A stretch of 64,000 nucleotides of DNA. It comes from JBMNGN01 sp050949865. GTDB lineage: Bacteria > Bacillota > Syntrophomonadia > Syntrophomonadales > Syntrophomonadaceae. The translations under genes were made by a program, and so were the position numbers. Below, piece by piece: positions 8,517-19,255 of this stretch. The notes under the pieces were generated by a model. It was not told the DNA's origin, did no database searches, and saw nothing but the letters and a program-made list of their open reading frames with translations. Where the stretch lies: contig JBMNGN010000004.1 in NCBI GenBank assembly GCA_050949865.1, forward strand, positions 186,001 to 250,000, read 5' to 3'. Numbering within the stretch: the first letter of the stretch is position 1; each line of letters starts with the position of its first letter.

Positions 8517-8548
8517 TGTGAAACACCCCTCCTTTAGGTTTTCTGTTT

Positions 8549-8773
8549 TTAGAGTATACTCAATACCAAAGTCAACGCCATAAATAATACTGCAATGTAT
8601 CCAGTTATTTTTGCCAGTAATTCATCAATCCCTTTACGCTTGCCGAATAGGGCTTCACTTCCACCCGCAATGCTACCTGATAAACCAGCACTTTTGCCAG
8701 ATTGTAACAGGACGGTCGCAATCAGCGCTAAAGCGGCTATTATTTGAAATATAAGTACTATTGTTTTAACCAA
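8549..8773 (-). CDS. secG: Preprotein translocase subunit SecG
   Basis: The 74-residue SecG has two membrane helices (about 2-22 and 52-73) joined by the Gly/Ser-rich loop [19 protein letters not shown] and the conserved [14 protein letters not shown]. It sits in the SecYEG channel and assists SecA-driven export. The best start is TTG at 8771-8773, seven bases after GGAGGTG; the longer open frame upstream has no ribosome site and an unrelated N-terminus. Its place after eno is conserved in Firmicutes. Confidence 0.93.
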   Translation of the reverse strand: MVKTIVLIFQIIAALALIATVLLQSGKSAGLSGSIAGGSEALFGKRKGIDELLAKITGYIAVLFMALTLVLSIL

Positions 8774-8855
8774 TATTTCACCTCCGTCCCCGAGAGCTTC
8801 AAAAGCTATCAAACATTGTATCACACAAGTATTCACTAATACAACCAGTGGTATT

Positions 8856-10145
<1,290 letters not shown>

Positions 10146-10176
10146 CTAGATCACCTTTCTATATTTAATTTAAAAT

Positions 10177-11727
10177 TTATTTACAGTCAAGTATAGATTG
10201 TCCAGTCATTTCAGCAGGTATGTCAAGATCTAAGATTTGCAGTATGGTAGGGGCAATATCTCTTAATGAACAGTCATTTCTTAGTTTACATTGCCGATAT
10301 TTTTCCCCCACCAGTATAAAAGGCACTTTTTCAGTAGTATGAGCAGTATGCGGTCCTCCGGTATCCGGGCACACCATTAATTCGCAATTACCATGATCAG
10401 CAGTAATTAAAACGGTTCCGTTTCTATCCAGTACCTTAGCCACCACTTGCATCAGACACTGGTCAACCGTTGTAACTGCTTTTACAGCTGCCTCCAATAT
10501 TCCCGTATGACCTACCATATCAGGGTTGGCATAATTAATAATTATCACATCATAATAATCGCGCTCGATTTCCTCAATCACCCGCCGGGTAATTTCATAA
10601 GCACTCATCTCCGGCTTAAGATTATAGGTTTCCACTTCAGGGGAAGGGATAAGTATCCTGTCCTCACCGGGATTCGGTTCTTCCACCCCACCGTTAAAAA
10701 AGAAGGTAACATGGGCATATTTTTCGGTTTCAGCTATCCTCAACTGTCTTATTCCTTGTTCAGCTAAAACCTCACCCAGGGTATGGTTTAAATTCTGGGG
10801 CAAGAAAGCCACCGGAGCTTTGAGGTTAATATCATATTGAGTAAAGCAAACATAATGTACCCGAGGTTTGCACTGCCGATTGAATTCCGAAAAATCCGGG
10901 ACAATAAAGGCCTTAGTAATCTGTCTGGCGCGATCCGCCCTAAAATTAAAGAATATTAGCACATCCTGGTCGGAGACAAGCCCAACCGGTTGAGAATTAT
11001 GGTCTACTATTACTGTAGGCTCTACAAATTCATCGCTGACCCTAGCTTCATAACTGTTTTGGATAGCAGCAAATACATTCGGGGCCTTTTTGCCTTCACC
11101 TAGAGTAAGGGCATTGTATGCTTTTTCAGTCCTTTCCCAACGGTTGTCCCGATCCATGCCGTAGAAACGACCTGCCACCGAGGCAATCCGAGCGGATGGA
11201 CACAATTCTTTAATTCTTTCTTCCACTGCTTGGGCATAGGTTAAAGCACTTTTGGGATTAACATCCCTGCCGTCTAGAAAACCGTGGATAAAAACCCGGT
11301 TAATTTTATAGGCATGGCATAATTGGAGAAGGGCATATAAATGGTCTAGATGGCTATGCACTCCGCCATCGGACAATAGCCCCATGAGGTGTACTGCTCT
11401 ATTGCCATCTCTGGCAATCTCTATGGCCTTTACCAGCTCAGGATTAGTGAAAAACGAACCATCCTTTATGGCATTGTTAATACGGACTATCTCCTGATAA
11501 ACCACCCGGCCGGAACCAATATTAAGGTGTCCCACTTCCGAGTTGCCCATCTGCCCTTCAGGTAAGCCAACATCTAATCCCGAACATCTCAAAAGGGTAT
11601 GGGGATAACTATTCCAAATCTTGGTGAAGTTATGGGGTTGGGCAATTTCGACCGCATTGCAATGGTTGCTTTCCCGCATCCCCCATCCGTCGAGAATCAT
11701 TAATACCAGGGGTTTTTTTCTATCCAT
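10177..11727 (-). CDS. gpmI: 2,3-bisphosphoglycerate-independent phosphoglycerate mutase
   Basis: The 516-residue, Mn-dependent mutase of the alkaline-phosphatase superfamily interconverts 3- and 2-phosphoglycerate. The first metal Asp is in LVLMILDGWG, the phosphorylated Ser in MGNSEVGHLNIGSG, and the second metal cluster in ITADHGNCE and GPHTAHTTE. The start overlaps the 3' end of tpiA by 8 bases, so the two are translationally coupled. Confidence 0.97.
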   Translation of the reverse strand: MDRKKPLVLMILDGWGMRESNHCNAVEIAQPHNFTKIWNSYPHTLLRCSGLDVGLPEGQMGNSEVGHLNIGSGRVVYQEIVRINNAIKDGSFFTNPELVKAIEIARDGNRAVHLMGLLSDGGVHSHLDHLYALLQLCHAYKINRVFIHGFLDGRDVNPKSALTYAQAVEERIKELCPSARIASVAGRFYGMDRDNRWERTEKAYNALTLGEGKKAPNVFAAIQNSYEARVSDEFVEPTVIVDHNSQPVGLVSDQDVLIFFNFRADRARQITKAFIVPDFSEFNRQCKPRVHYVCFTQYDINLKAPVAFLPQNLNHTLGEVLAEQGIRQLRIAETEKYAHVTFFFNGGVEEPNPGEDRILIPSPEVETYNLKPEMSAYEITRRVIEEIERDYYDVIIINYANPDMVGHTGILEAAVKAVTTVDQCLMQVVAKVLDRNGTVLITADHGNCELMVCPDTGGPHTAHTTEKVPFILVGEKYRQCKLRNDCSLRDIAPTILQILDLDIPAEMTGQSILDCK

Positions 11728-12478
11728 TTGCGCATAACCTCACTATTTGAGCAAAGCTATCCGGCCATAGACTTGCTCCCCCCACTAAGGCACCATCAAT
11801 ATCTTCCTCGTGAATAAAACTCAAAAAGTTTTCCGCTTTAACACTGCCTCCATACAAAATCCTTACTTTTTCAGCACACTTTCCATTGTATAGTTCTTCA
11901 AGCAGTTTTCTAATATATTTAGCCATTTCCTGGGCATCCTGGCTCTTGGCATTAACCCCAGTGCCAATGGCCCATACAGGTTCATAAGCAATTACCAGTT
12001 CTTCCCCGGAAAGTTCCACTCCCTTCAAACCGTTGCATAACTGTCTTTTCACTACTTCCTCTGCCTTTTGCTGGTTTCTTTCCTGCAGCGTTTCTCCTAC
12101 GCAGAGGATAGGAATCAAACCTTGGGCCCGGGCGGCCATTATTTTATTATTTATATCCTGGTCAGTTTCTCCTATAATTTGCCGCCGCTCTGAGTGTCCG
12201 ATGATCACATACTCACAACCCACATCGGTTAACATGGCTGGTGAAATCTCTCCAGTATAGGCCCCCTCTTGCTGCCAAAAAACATTTTGAGCTCCGATCT
12301 TTATCCGGGAATCGTGTAAAATGCTTTTCACCGTTGATAAGGCAGTAAATGGAGGGCAAATCACGACCTCCACAGCAGAAACATCCTTTAGCAACTTTTT
12401 TAATTCTGCCCCAAAACTATGGGCTTCATTGGTATTCTTATTCATTTTCCAATTGGCAACAACCAAATACTTTCTCAA
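11720..12478 (-). CDS. tpiA: Triosephosphate isomerase
   Basis: The 252-residue TIM barrel has catalytic Lys in VANWKMNKN, His in VIIGHSERR and Glu in VIAYEPVWAIGTG, and the phosphate loop ILYGGSVKAEN. It interconverts dihydroxyacetone phosphate and glyceraldehyde 3-phosphate. I chose TTG at 12476-12478 (MRKYLVV) because AAGGG lies 9 bases ahead. The ATG three codons earlier touches that ribosome site. Confidence 0.96.
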   Translation of the reverse strand: MRKYLVVANWKMNKNTNEAHSFGAELKKLLKDVSAVEVVICPPFTALSTVKSILHDSRIKIGAQNVFWQQEGAYTGEISPAMLTDVGCEYVIIGHSERRQIIGETDQDINNKIMAARAQGLIPILCVGETLQERNQQKAEEVVKRQLCNGLKGVELSGEELVIAYEPVWAIGTGVNAKSQDAQEMAKYIRKLLEELYNGKCAEKVRILYGGSVKAENFLSFIHEEDIDGALVGGASLWPDSFAQIVRLCANG

Positions 12479-12521
12479 AACAACCATCCCTTAATTATAA
12501 ACTTTAATATATTTGCGGCCT

Positions 12522-13709
12522 CTAATACTGGAGTACCCTATCGCACGCTCTTACCCCGGGTAAAGCAATACCCTCCAGGAATTCCAACGTAGCTCCGCCT
12601 CCAGTAGAGATATGGGTTATGTGCTTTTCTACCCCGAATTTTCGTACCGCAGCAACCGATTCTCCTCCACCAACCACACTGATAGCCTGGGATTGGGCCA
12701 ACGCCAGAGCTACCTGTTTAGTCCCTTCGGCAAACTGATCAATTTCAAATACTCCCAGGGGACCGTTCCATACCACTGTCTTGGCCTTGGCTATGGCTCC
12801 GGCAAATGCCTGGATGGTTTTGGGTCCTATATCCACAATCATTAGGTTTTCCGGTATTTGATCTGCCTCAACTATAGAAGCCCGGGCATTACTTGCTATC
12901 TCCTCAGCTACTACAACATCTACCGGCAATAATAACTGCACCTTCATTTCCCTGGCTCTTTGCAGCAATTTTTGCGCTTCGGGTACCTGTTTTTCTTCAC
13001 ATATTGATCTACCTATGGATGTTCCTTGGGCTAGCAGAAATGTATTAGCCATACCCCCGCCAATAAGGATGGAATCCATCTTATTTAGGAGGTGTTCTAT
13101 CAATCCCAGTTTATCCTTAATCTTAGCTCCGCCTAATATGGCTAGCCTGGGTCTTTCAGGATTTTCGAGTACTTTTTTCAGCATGTATACTTCTTTTTCC
13201 AATAAAAAACCTGCATAAGCAGGCAGATAATCTGCTAAACCGGCTGTAGAGGAATGAGCCCGATGAGCGCTGCCGAAAGCGTCATTAACGAATATATCGC
13301 CAACAGAGGCCAGTTTACGGGTAAATTCAGGATCATTTTCTTCTTCACCCGGATGGAAGCGGACATTTTCCAAAAGTAATACCTGCCCTGGGTTCATATT
13401 CTCCACCATTCTCTCGATTTCAGGTCCAATGCAGTCCGGGGCCATAATCACCTCTGCCTCAATTAGGCTATTCAGATGCTCAGCTATCTTCTTTAAACTG
13501 TATTTTTCAACCGGTTCGCCTTTAGGCCGCCCAAAATGGCTCATTAAAATCAATTGTCCCTTTTGGGCCAATATATATTCTATGGTGGGAATAGCAGCCC
13601 TGATCTTTGTATCATCAATAATATTACCGTTTTTATCCACTGGTACATTAAAATCTACTCTCATCAGAATTCTTTTTTTCTCAATTGGAGCCTCTTTCAG
13701 ACTTCTCAA
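12522..13709 (-). CDS. pgk: Phosphoglycerate kinase
   Basis: The 395-residue two-domain kinase forms ATP from 1,3-bisphosphoglycerate, or runs in reverse during gluconeogenesis. Signature segments are [40 protein letters not shown] and [11 protein letters not shown]. The TTG at 13707-13709 is preceded by TTGGAGGTGTTATTT. Because the ribosome site lies inside the longer open frame, the longer version is unlikely. Confidence 0.96.
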   Translation of the reverse strand: MRSLKEAPIEKKRILMRVDFNVPVDKNGNIIDDTKIRAAIPTIEYILAQKGQLILMSHFGRPKGEPVEKYSLKKIAEHLNSLIEAEVIMAPDCIGPEIERMVENMNPGQVLLLENVRFHPGEEENDPEFTRKLASVGDIFVNDAFGSAHRAHSSTAGLADYLPAYAGFLLEKEVYMLKKVLENPERPRLAILGGAKIKDKLGLIEHLLNKMDSILIGGGMANTFLLAQGTSIGRSICEEKQVPEAQKLLQRAREMKVQLLLPVDVVVAEEIASNARASIVEADQIPENLMIVDIGPKTIQAFAGAIAKAKTVVWNGPLGVFEIDQFAEGTKQVALALAQSQAISVVGGGESVAAVRKFGVEKHITHISTGGGATLEFLEGIALPGVRACDRVLQY

Positions 13710-13751
13710 AAATAACACCTCCAAAACATTGGCTCAATTAATGTACCTTCA

Positions 13752-14753
13752 TTACATTGAAGCTATATATTCTACCGCATCCAAAACCCTAACTGAATAA
13801 CCCCATTCGTTATCATACCAACCTATAACCTTAGCCATCCTATCCCCCATGGTCATGGTCAATAAACCGTCTAAAACCGCTGAATGTTCTTCTCCCCGGT
13901 AATCTGTTGACACCAGCGGTTCTTCAGTGTATTTTAAAATCCCTTTTAAATAACCTGCGCTGGCGTTCTGAAATGCACGGTTAATATCCTGTTTGGTTGC
14001 TGGCTTCTCCAATTCTACGGTTAGATCCAGCAAAGACACATTAGGAGTTGGAACCCTAATAGCCAGCCCATCCAGCTTCCCTTCCAGTTCTGGTATAACC
14101 AAACCAATGGCTTTAGCGGCCCCAGTCGAAGTAGGAATCAGGGAAATAGCTGCCGCCCTGGCCCTTCTCAAATCGTCATGGTCCAGATCGAGAACCCGCT
14201 GATCGTTGGTATAGGAGTGAACGGTGTTTATCATACCTTTGACGATGCCGAATTCCTCAACCAGAACCTTGGCGATAGGGGCTAAACAATTAGTCGTGCA
14301 GGAAGCGTTGGACACCACCGTGAATTCAGGACGATATTGTTTATGATTGACTCCCATCACTATGGTAAAATCAACCTTGGTCCCTGGTGCAGTGATTAAA
14401 ACCTTGCCTGCACCAGCTTTTAGGTGTTTGCCGGCCTTTTCTTTTGATCTAAATTTGCCGGTGCCTTCAATTACAATATCGATCTGGCAGTCTTTCCAGG
14501 GGAGCTTTTCCGGCTCTTTCTCGTTAAAGTATTTTATTTTTTGATCGTCAATGATTATATAGTCTTCCCCGAAATCTACATTCCCTTTATATATGCCATG
14601 GATTGAGTCATATTTAAACAAATGGGCATTACTTTTTGCACTTCCCAGATCATTAATAGCTACAACCTTTATCTTATCTTTTCTCTCCATAGCTTTTCTT
14701 ACTACCAGCCGCCCAATCCGTCCAAAACCATTAATCGCAATATTGATCGCCAT
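13752..14753 (-). CDS. gap: Glyceraldehyde-3-phosphate dehydrogenase
   Basis: The 333-residue enzyme has the NAD-binding NGFGRIGR at its N-terminus, the catalytic Cys in SNASCTTNCLAP and the conserved WYDNEWGYS near its end. It oxidises glyceraldehyde 3-phosphate to 1,3-bisphosphoglycerate. ATG follows GAAAGGAAGGTTAAA. It starts one base from the cggR stop, so regulator and enzyme share one transcript, as in Bacillus. Confidence 0.97.
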   Translation of the reverse strand: MAINIAINGFGRIGRLVVRKAMERKDKIKVVAINDLGSAKSNAHLFKYDSIHGIYKGNVDFGEDYIIIDDQKIKYFNEKEPEKLPWKDCQIDIVIEGTGKFRSKEKAGKHLKAGAGKVLITAPGTKVDFTIVMGVNHKQYRPEFTVVSNASCTTNCLAPIAKVLVEEFGIVKGMINTVHSYTNDQRVLDLDHDDLRRARAAAISLIPTSTGAAKAIGLVIPELEGKLDGLAIRVPTPNVSLLDLTVELEKPATKQDINRAFQNASAGYLKGILKYTEEPLVSTDYRGEEHSAVLDGLLTMTMGDRMAKVIGWYDNEWGYSVRVLDAVEYIASM

Positions 14754-14754
14754 T

Positions 14755-15783
14755 TTAACCTTCCTTTCCTTTAATCATTTCCTTTGCTGCACCTTCATCG
14801 GTTATTAACGCGCTATGAAGCCGGTTACTTAATACCGCTGAAATGGCCTGGGCTTTATTGGCACCTCCCGCTACGGCAACAATAACCTTGATGTTTAGAA
14901 GGTCTTTAATTTCCAGCCCAATACCCGGTACTTCATATACTATGTTGCCCTTTTTGTCAAAATAATATCTAAGGGCTTCTCCAACCGCTCCTTTGCAAAT
15001 TAAATGCTGAATCTCCGCCGGTTTTAATCCCCTTCTTTGAGCCATAGTGATAGCTGGCCCGATCCCATGCAGTAAAACCTGGCTCCTTTTTATGGTGCTT
15101 ATGGATTCAGCCACGTATGCATCTTTTTTTAAAATTTCTACCGTACTTTCTTCAAGATTGTCGGGAACATGCAATAATCGGTATTGAGCTCCAATTGCCT
15201 TGGCTATCCTGGCCACAATGGTTCCGGCCTGTTCCTCCATTTCCTGCCCCAGTCCGCCCCTGGCAGGTACTACTAGGACATCCGGCATATGTATGCTTTG
15301 GTTTATGGCATTGGCCATTTCTGCCAGGGTAGTACCCCCGGTAACTGAAACTATACAGCCGGAGGTCAAAACAGATTTTAGATACCGGGCAGCGGCCCGG
15401 CCTATATCCTTCTTGGCAAGATAATCGGTTTCTGAATCCCCCGGAACTACAATTACCTCGGGCAATCCAAATATTTTTTTCAGCTTATTGGCCAAGTTCT
15501 GAGTTTCAAATATGAAAGGTACGTATTCATTAATTTCGTTTAACAGGCTTTCCCCATAAGCAGTCAAATATATACCAGCAGGGGTTACATCAATAGCCCT
15601 TTTTTCTTTTAGAAAACCTAATTCATTTCTAATCAGCCTTTCTCCCAATTCCAAATGCTTTCCTAACTGGCGCCTGCCGATAGGCTGCCGGTAAAAAATC
15701 TGCCTTAAAATAAGATACCTGGTAGATAAAAGCATAATGGTTTCCGGAGCCAGACGCTTCAACGCTAAAAAGAATTTATCCAT
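14755..15783 (-). CDS. cggR: CggR/SorC-family transcriptional repressor of the glycolytic operon
   Basis: The 342-residue protein has an N-terminal winged helix (about 15-85, LGERLIRNELGFLKEKRAI) and a C-terminal sugar-phosphate-binding domain of SorC/DeoR type. That domain is recognised by VVPGDSETDY, VSVTGGTTLAEMA and VAVAGGANKAQAI. CggR in Bacillus binds fructose-1,6-bisphosphate and releases the gap operon; I infer the same here from position. I prefer ATG 15783 with AAGGAG five bases ahead over the upstream ATG at 15822. The promoter and a palindrome lie at 15816-15867. Confidence 0.9.
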   Translation of the reverse strand: MDKFFLALKRLAPETIMLLSTRYLILRQIFYRQPIGRRQLGKHLELGERLIRNELGFLKEKRAIDVTPAGIYLTAYGESLLNEINEYVPFIFETQNLANKLKKIFGLPEVIVVPGDSETDYLAKKDIGRAAARYLKSVLTSGCIVSVTGGTTLAEMANAINQSIHMPDVLVVPARGGLGQEMEEQAGTIVARIAKAIGAQYRLLHVPDNLEESTVEILKKDAYVAESISTIKRSQVLLHGIGPAITMAQRRGLKPAEIQHLICKGAVGEALRYYFDKKGNIVYEVPGIGLEIKDLLNIKVIVAVAGGANKAQAISAVLSNRLHSALITDEGAAKEMIKGKEG

Positions 15784-15815
15784 GACTGCTCCTTGCGGGT
15801 CACAAAATAATCTAT

Positions 15816-15830
15816 GGGTCATAATTACCC
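15816..15830. promoter_or_regulatory. Palindrome between the cggR promoter and start, candidate operator
   Basis: GGGTCATAATTACCC is an inverted repeat with one mismatched pair. It lies downstream of the likely transcription start and upstream of the chosen cggR start codon. It does not resemble the published Bacillus CggR site as I remember it, so the binding protein is uncertain. Confidence 0.35.
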
Positions 15831-15861
15831 CACTAGGAATAAATGATGCCCTTTTTGGTTT

Positions 15862-15867
15862 ATTATA
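15862..15867 (-). promoter_or_regulatory. Extended -10 promoter element for cggR operon
   Basis: On the minus strand ATGCTATAAT gives an extended -10 (TGnTATAAT). I see no good -35, which is usual for extended -10 promoters. Transcription would start near 15855. Confidence 0.45.
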
Positions 15868-15902
15868 GCATATGTTTATATATTTGTATTGGGTATTATT
15901 AT

Positions 15903-17291
15903 CTACGTATTAATGTATCTTTTTCTGGTGATAGTTGAGGCAATACCCATTTCCTGGCGGTATTTGGCTACTGTTCGCCGGGATATCTTTATCCCTTTTT
16001 TTTCAATTAGTTCTGCAATGGCTTTATCGCTTAATGGCCGGGTAGGGTCTTCTGATTTGATGATCTCGTCTATCATATATTTAATGGATTTGGAGGAAAC
16101 CTTGTTTTCAGTACCGTAAGATACAACCCCGGTGCTGAAAAAATATTTTAACTCAAACAAACCCTGCGGGGTCTGTACATACTTATTTGTAGTAGCTCTA
16201 CTGACTGTAGACTCGTGGACCTGAACAATATCTGCTACATCTTTTAAAGTTATTGGTTTCAAGTGCTTAACCCCTTTGTCCAGGAAGTCCCGCTGAATGT
16301 CTACGATGCACCTGGCCACCCGGTATAGAGTCATCCGCCTTTGTTCAATACTCTTTATAAGCCAAACAGCTGATTCCATTTTGTCTTGCATGTATTTTCT
16401 GGCTTCCGGCGAAAACATTTCCGGCTGCCTTAATATGTTCTCATACAGCTGACTGACCGTTAACCGGGGCAAATGCAAGTCGTTCACTATTACTATATAT
16501 TCCCCTTCGATTTTTTCTACCAGGATATCGGGAATAATGTATTTAATATCGTTATTATCACTGTATTGCAACCCAGGTCTTGGATCCAGACTTTTAATCA
16601 TATCGCATATATCCTGGGCTTCATAAACGGATATGGACAAGGTCTGGGCAATTTTGTGTAACCTTCCCCGGGCCAAATCATCCAAATGATTTTCTATTAT
16701 AGCCTCAGCCAAAGGATTTTGTTTTCCATAGGCTTGCAATTGAAGCAACAGGCACTCGGCTAAATTCCTGGCGGCAACCCCGGCAGGATGAAAGGTTTGG
16801 ATTACTTTCAGGACTTTTTCCACTGTATCTGTATCAGCATCAACCCTTTGAGCTATTTCATCCAACCCCATAGTCAGGTACCCATTACTGTCAAGGCTGC
16901 CTATGATAAACTGCCCAATTCTCATCTCTTCTGGCTCTCTTATTTCCAGGTGCAGCTGAAACTCAAGGTGTTGGAAAAGAGACGGACGGCTGGCAAAAAA
17001 GTTCTCAAAAGAGGTTTCATCCTGGGGGCTATATTTTTCAAAACCAATATCACGGTCATTATAAATTTCCAACCAATCATCTAACTTCTCTTGATCAGAT
17101 TCAACCGGCTTCTCCTCATCCGGTTCTTCCGGTTCCCTTTCCTCCAAAAAGGGGTTTTTTTCTATTTCCTGGCTAATAAAATCGTTCAATTCCAGGGTTG
17201 ACATCTGCAATATGGCAATGGCCTGACGAAGTTCAGGAGTCATAAGCAGTTTTTGCTGCTGTTCCAGAAATATATCATGGTTAAGCTTCAT
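15903..17291 (-). CDS. rpoN: RNA polymerase sigma-54 factor
   Basis: The 462-residue protein has the Gln/Leu-rich activator-interaction region I (about 1-50, LEQQQKLLMTPELRQAIAIL), an acidic region II (about 50-75, EEREPEEPDEEKP), the core-binding region, and the DNA-binding region. That region carries the RpoN box SRRTVAKYRQ near the C-terminus. It directs polymerase to -24/-12 promoters and needs AAA+ activators, none of which is in this window. ATG follows AGAGGGGGGTTGAT. It lies upstream of cggR. Confidence 0.97.
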   Translation of the reverse strand: MKLNHDIFLEQQQKLLMTPELRQAIAILQMSTLELNDFISQEIEKNPFLEEREPEEPDEEKPVESDQEKLDDWLEIYNDRDIGFEKYSPQDETSFENFFASRPSLFQHLEFQLHLEIREPEEMRIGQFIIGSLDSNGYLTMGLDEIAQRVDADTDTVEKVLKVIQTFHPAGVAARNLAECLLLQLQAYGKQNPLAEAIIENHLDDLARGRLHKIAQTLSISVYEAQDICDMIKSLDPRPGLQYSDNNDIKYIIPDILVEKIEGEYIVIVNDLHLPRLTVSQLYENILRQPEMFSPEARKYMQDKMESAVWLIKSIEQRRMTLYRVARCIVDIQRDFLDKGVKHLKPITLKDVADIVQVHESTVSRATTNKYVQTPQGLFELKYFFSTGVVSYGTENKVSSKSIKYMIDEIIKSEDPTRPLSDKAIAELIEKKGIKISRRTVAKYRQEMGIASTITRKRYINT

Positions 17292-17351
17292 ATCAACCCC
17301 CCTCTTTCCATAAACTAATATTCTGCTACCTGAAAATATAGTCCAATAAAT

Positions 17352-18290
17352 TTATTTGGTAAAGGATTTGGCTAACCTTTCAAGTTTCCCCATACGGTAA
17401 GCAACGCCTGATTTGCTTAAAGGTGGGTTTAGTACCATTCCCAACTCTTTAAGTGAATAATCCGGGTAATTGAGCCTGAGTTCTGCTAATTCCTTCAATT
17501 CTGGAGAAAGCTCCTCCCAAAGATTGAGTGACCTAAGCGTTCTTATAGTCTCAACCTGGCGCACCGATGCATCCACGGTTTTAGCCAGATTAGCAGTCTC
17601 ACAATTAACCTGCCGGTTAATAGTATTCCTCATTGATTTTATGATTCGAATGTTTTCAAAATCCAATAAAGCTTTGTTAGCTTCTATTATTCTCAGTAGG
17701 TCAGCTATTTTTTCACTTTCTTTAATATAAATAACCTGATTCCTTTTTCTTTCCACCCACCCGGATTTAAGATTTAACCTATTCAGCAACCTGGTTACAT
17801 CTGATACCATTTGACCATCATTTAACACAATTTCCAGGTGATAACTTCCTTCAGGTTGGTTTATGAACCCCCGGTTTAAAAATATGCCTCTTAAATAAGC
17901 CCTTTTACAACAGGTCTTGCGAAGAATTCTCCAATTCACCTGGGGCTTAATTCGGTCATGTTTGTCCAATGCAACTATGCCTTGCATTAACGACAACTGG
18001 TTAGGAGTGAGGAAAACTGTAATTCTGTATACCCTTTTAGGCCTAAATGTCCTATGATACTGTGAATCTACCGTGGCGTATAATGAATAATCTTCTTTTA
18101 ACATTCTATATACTTTTCTTGCCACCGCAGCATTGTTTACGGCAATATCCACCCAATATCCGCCTTCGTTATTTTCGGGTTGGATTAATCCTTCAGTGAC
18201 TAATATGGCAGATAGTTCAGCTTTACGGCAACATCTCTTGTCAGGATATATTCTGGCAATCTCATTTCTTACTTGGCTGGAAAAACTCAA
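17352..18290 (-). CDS. whiA: WhiA, LAGLIDADG-like/HTH DNA-binding protein
   Basis: The 312-residue protein has the N-terminal inactive homing-endonuclease-like fold (SFSSQVRNEIARI, CCRKAELSAIL, KTCCKRAYLRGIFL) and a C-terminal helix-turn-helix (LKELGMVLNPPLSKSGVAYRM). WhiA affects cell division and chromosome segregation in Firmicutes and sporulation in actinobacteria. Its TTG start overlaps the yvcK stop by two bases. The order rapZ-yvcK-whiA is standard. Confidence 0.95.
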   Translation of the reverse strand: MSFSSQVRNEIARIYPDKRCCRKAELSAILVTEGLIQPENNEGGYWVDIAVNNAAVARKVYRMLKEDYSLYATVDSQYHRTFRPKRVYRITVFLTPNQLSLMQGIVALDKHDRIKPQVNWRILRKTCCKRAYLRGIFLNRGFINQPEGSYHLEIVLNDGQMVSDVTRLLNRLNLKSGWVERKRNQVIYIKESEKIADLLRIIEANKALLDFENIRIIKSMRNTINRQVNCETANLAKTVDASVRQVETIRTLRSLNLWEELSPELKELAELRLNYPDYSLKELGMVLNPPLSKSGVAYRMGKLERLAKSFTK

Positions 18291-19255
18291 TCCATATCAA
18301 CCCCAATTACTTCCATAATTGCCTGGGCAAGCTTATCGGGATCATGCCAGGCTACATCGGTATCAGATACTAGATCCCTTTCAATTACCTTAACCCCGGT
18401 CATATTTAATTGATCTGAGTCAATAGTTACGGGCTTTGCTTCTTCTTCTTGATACCTGAGCAGTCTTTGCTCATCGATTTTACCCGAATTCACTATTATA
18501 TATTTTATAATCTGCTGATCTAAGTGCCGGTTAATTACCTTCAAGTGATCAGATACACTAAAATCGTCCGTTTCACCTTTTTCAGTCATTATATTGCTCA
18601 CATAAATAGTAAGGGCCTTGGATTTTATTATTGCTTCAGGAATACCACTGACCAACAAGTTGGGTATTATACTGGTATAAAGGCTACCAGGCCCTATTAT
18701 AATGGCATCGGCTTCCATGATAGCATTCAGGGTTTCTGGTATCGGGAGGCATTTTTCCGGGATCAGAAATATTCTCTCTATACCCTCGCCATAGCCTCTG
18801 ATTGAAGTCTCACCACAGATAGTAGCCCCATCTTTCATTTTGGCCCCTAGGATTACATGTTCCAGAGTAGAAGGAATAACCTGCCCCCTTACCGCCAAAA
18901 CCTTACTTACCTCTTTAATTGCCGAAACAAAATCTCCGGTTATTTCAGTTAAAGCTACTAATAATAGATTACCAAGGTTATGCCCCTGCAATCCATTACC
19001 CTGTTTGAACCGGTGCTGAAAAACCTGATGCATTAATGTCTCGGTTTGGGCCAGAGCAACCAGGCAGCTTCTAATATCCCCAGGCGGCAGCACTCCTAAT
19101 TCGGCCCTTAATCTTCCGGAACTACCTCCATCATCAGTTACTGTAACAATAGCCGTCAGGCTGGAAGTGTATCTTTTCAACCCTTTGAGCAACACAGCTA
19201 AACCCGTACCGCCCCCAACCACAACAATCCGGGGCTCCCTTAAATCTTTTCTCAT
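18287..19255 (-). CDS. yvcK: YvcK/GlmR-family gluconeogenesis factor
   Basis: The 322-residue CofD-like protein starts with RIVVVGGGTGLAVLLKGL, then TVTDDGGSSGRLR and GDIRSCLVALA. It has further conserved segments near IIIGPGSLYTSIIPNLL. YvcK/GlmR binds UDP-GlcNAc and helps route carbon to the cell wall on gluconeogenic substrates. ATG immediately follows the rapZ stop (GGAATAAATG), and its end overlaps whiA. Confidence 0.95.
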   Translation of the reverse strand: MRKDLREPRIVVVGGGTGLAVLLKGLKRYTSSLTAIVTVTDDGGSSGRLRAELGVLPPGDIRSCLVALAQTETLMHQVFQHRFKQGNGLQGHNLGNLLLVALTEITGDFVSAIKEVSKVLAVRGQVIPSTLEHVILGAKMKDGATICGETSIRGYGEGIERIFLIPEKCLPIPETLNAIMEADAIIIGPGSLYTSIIPNLLVSGIPEAIIKSKALTIYVSNIMTEKGETDDFSVSDHLKVINRHLDQQIIKYIIVNSGKIDEQRLLRYQEEEAKPVTIDSDQLNMTGVKVIERDLVSDTDVAWHDPDKLAQAIMEVIGVDMD

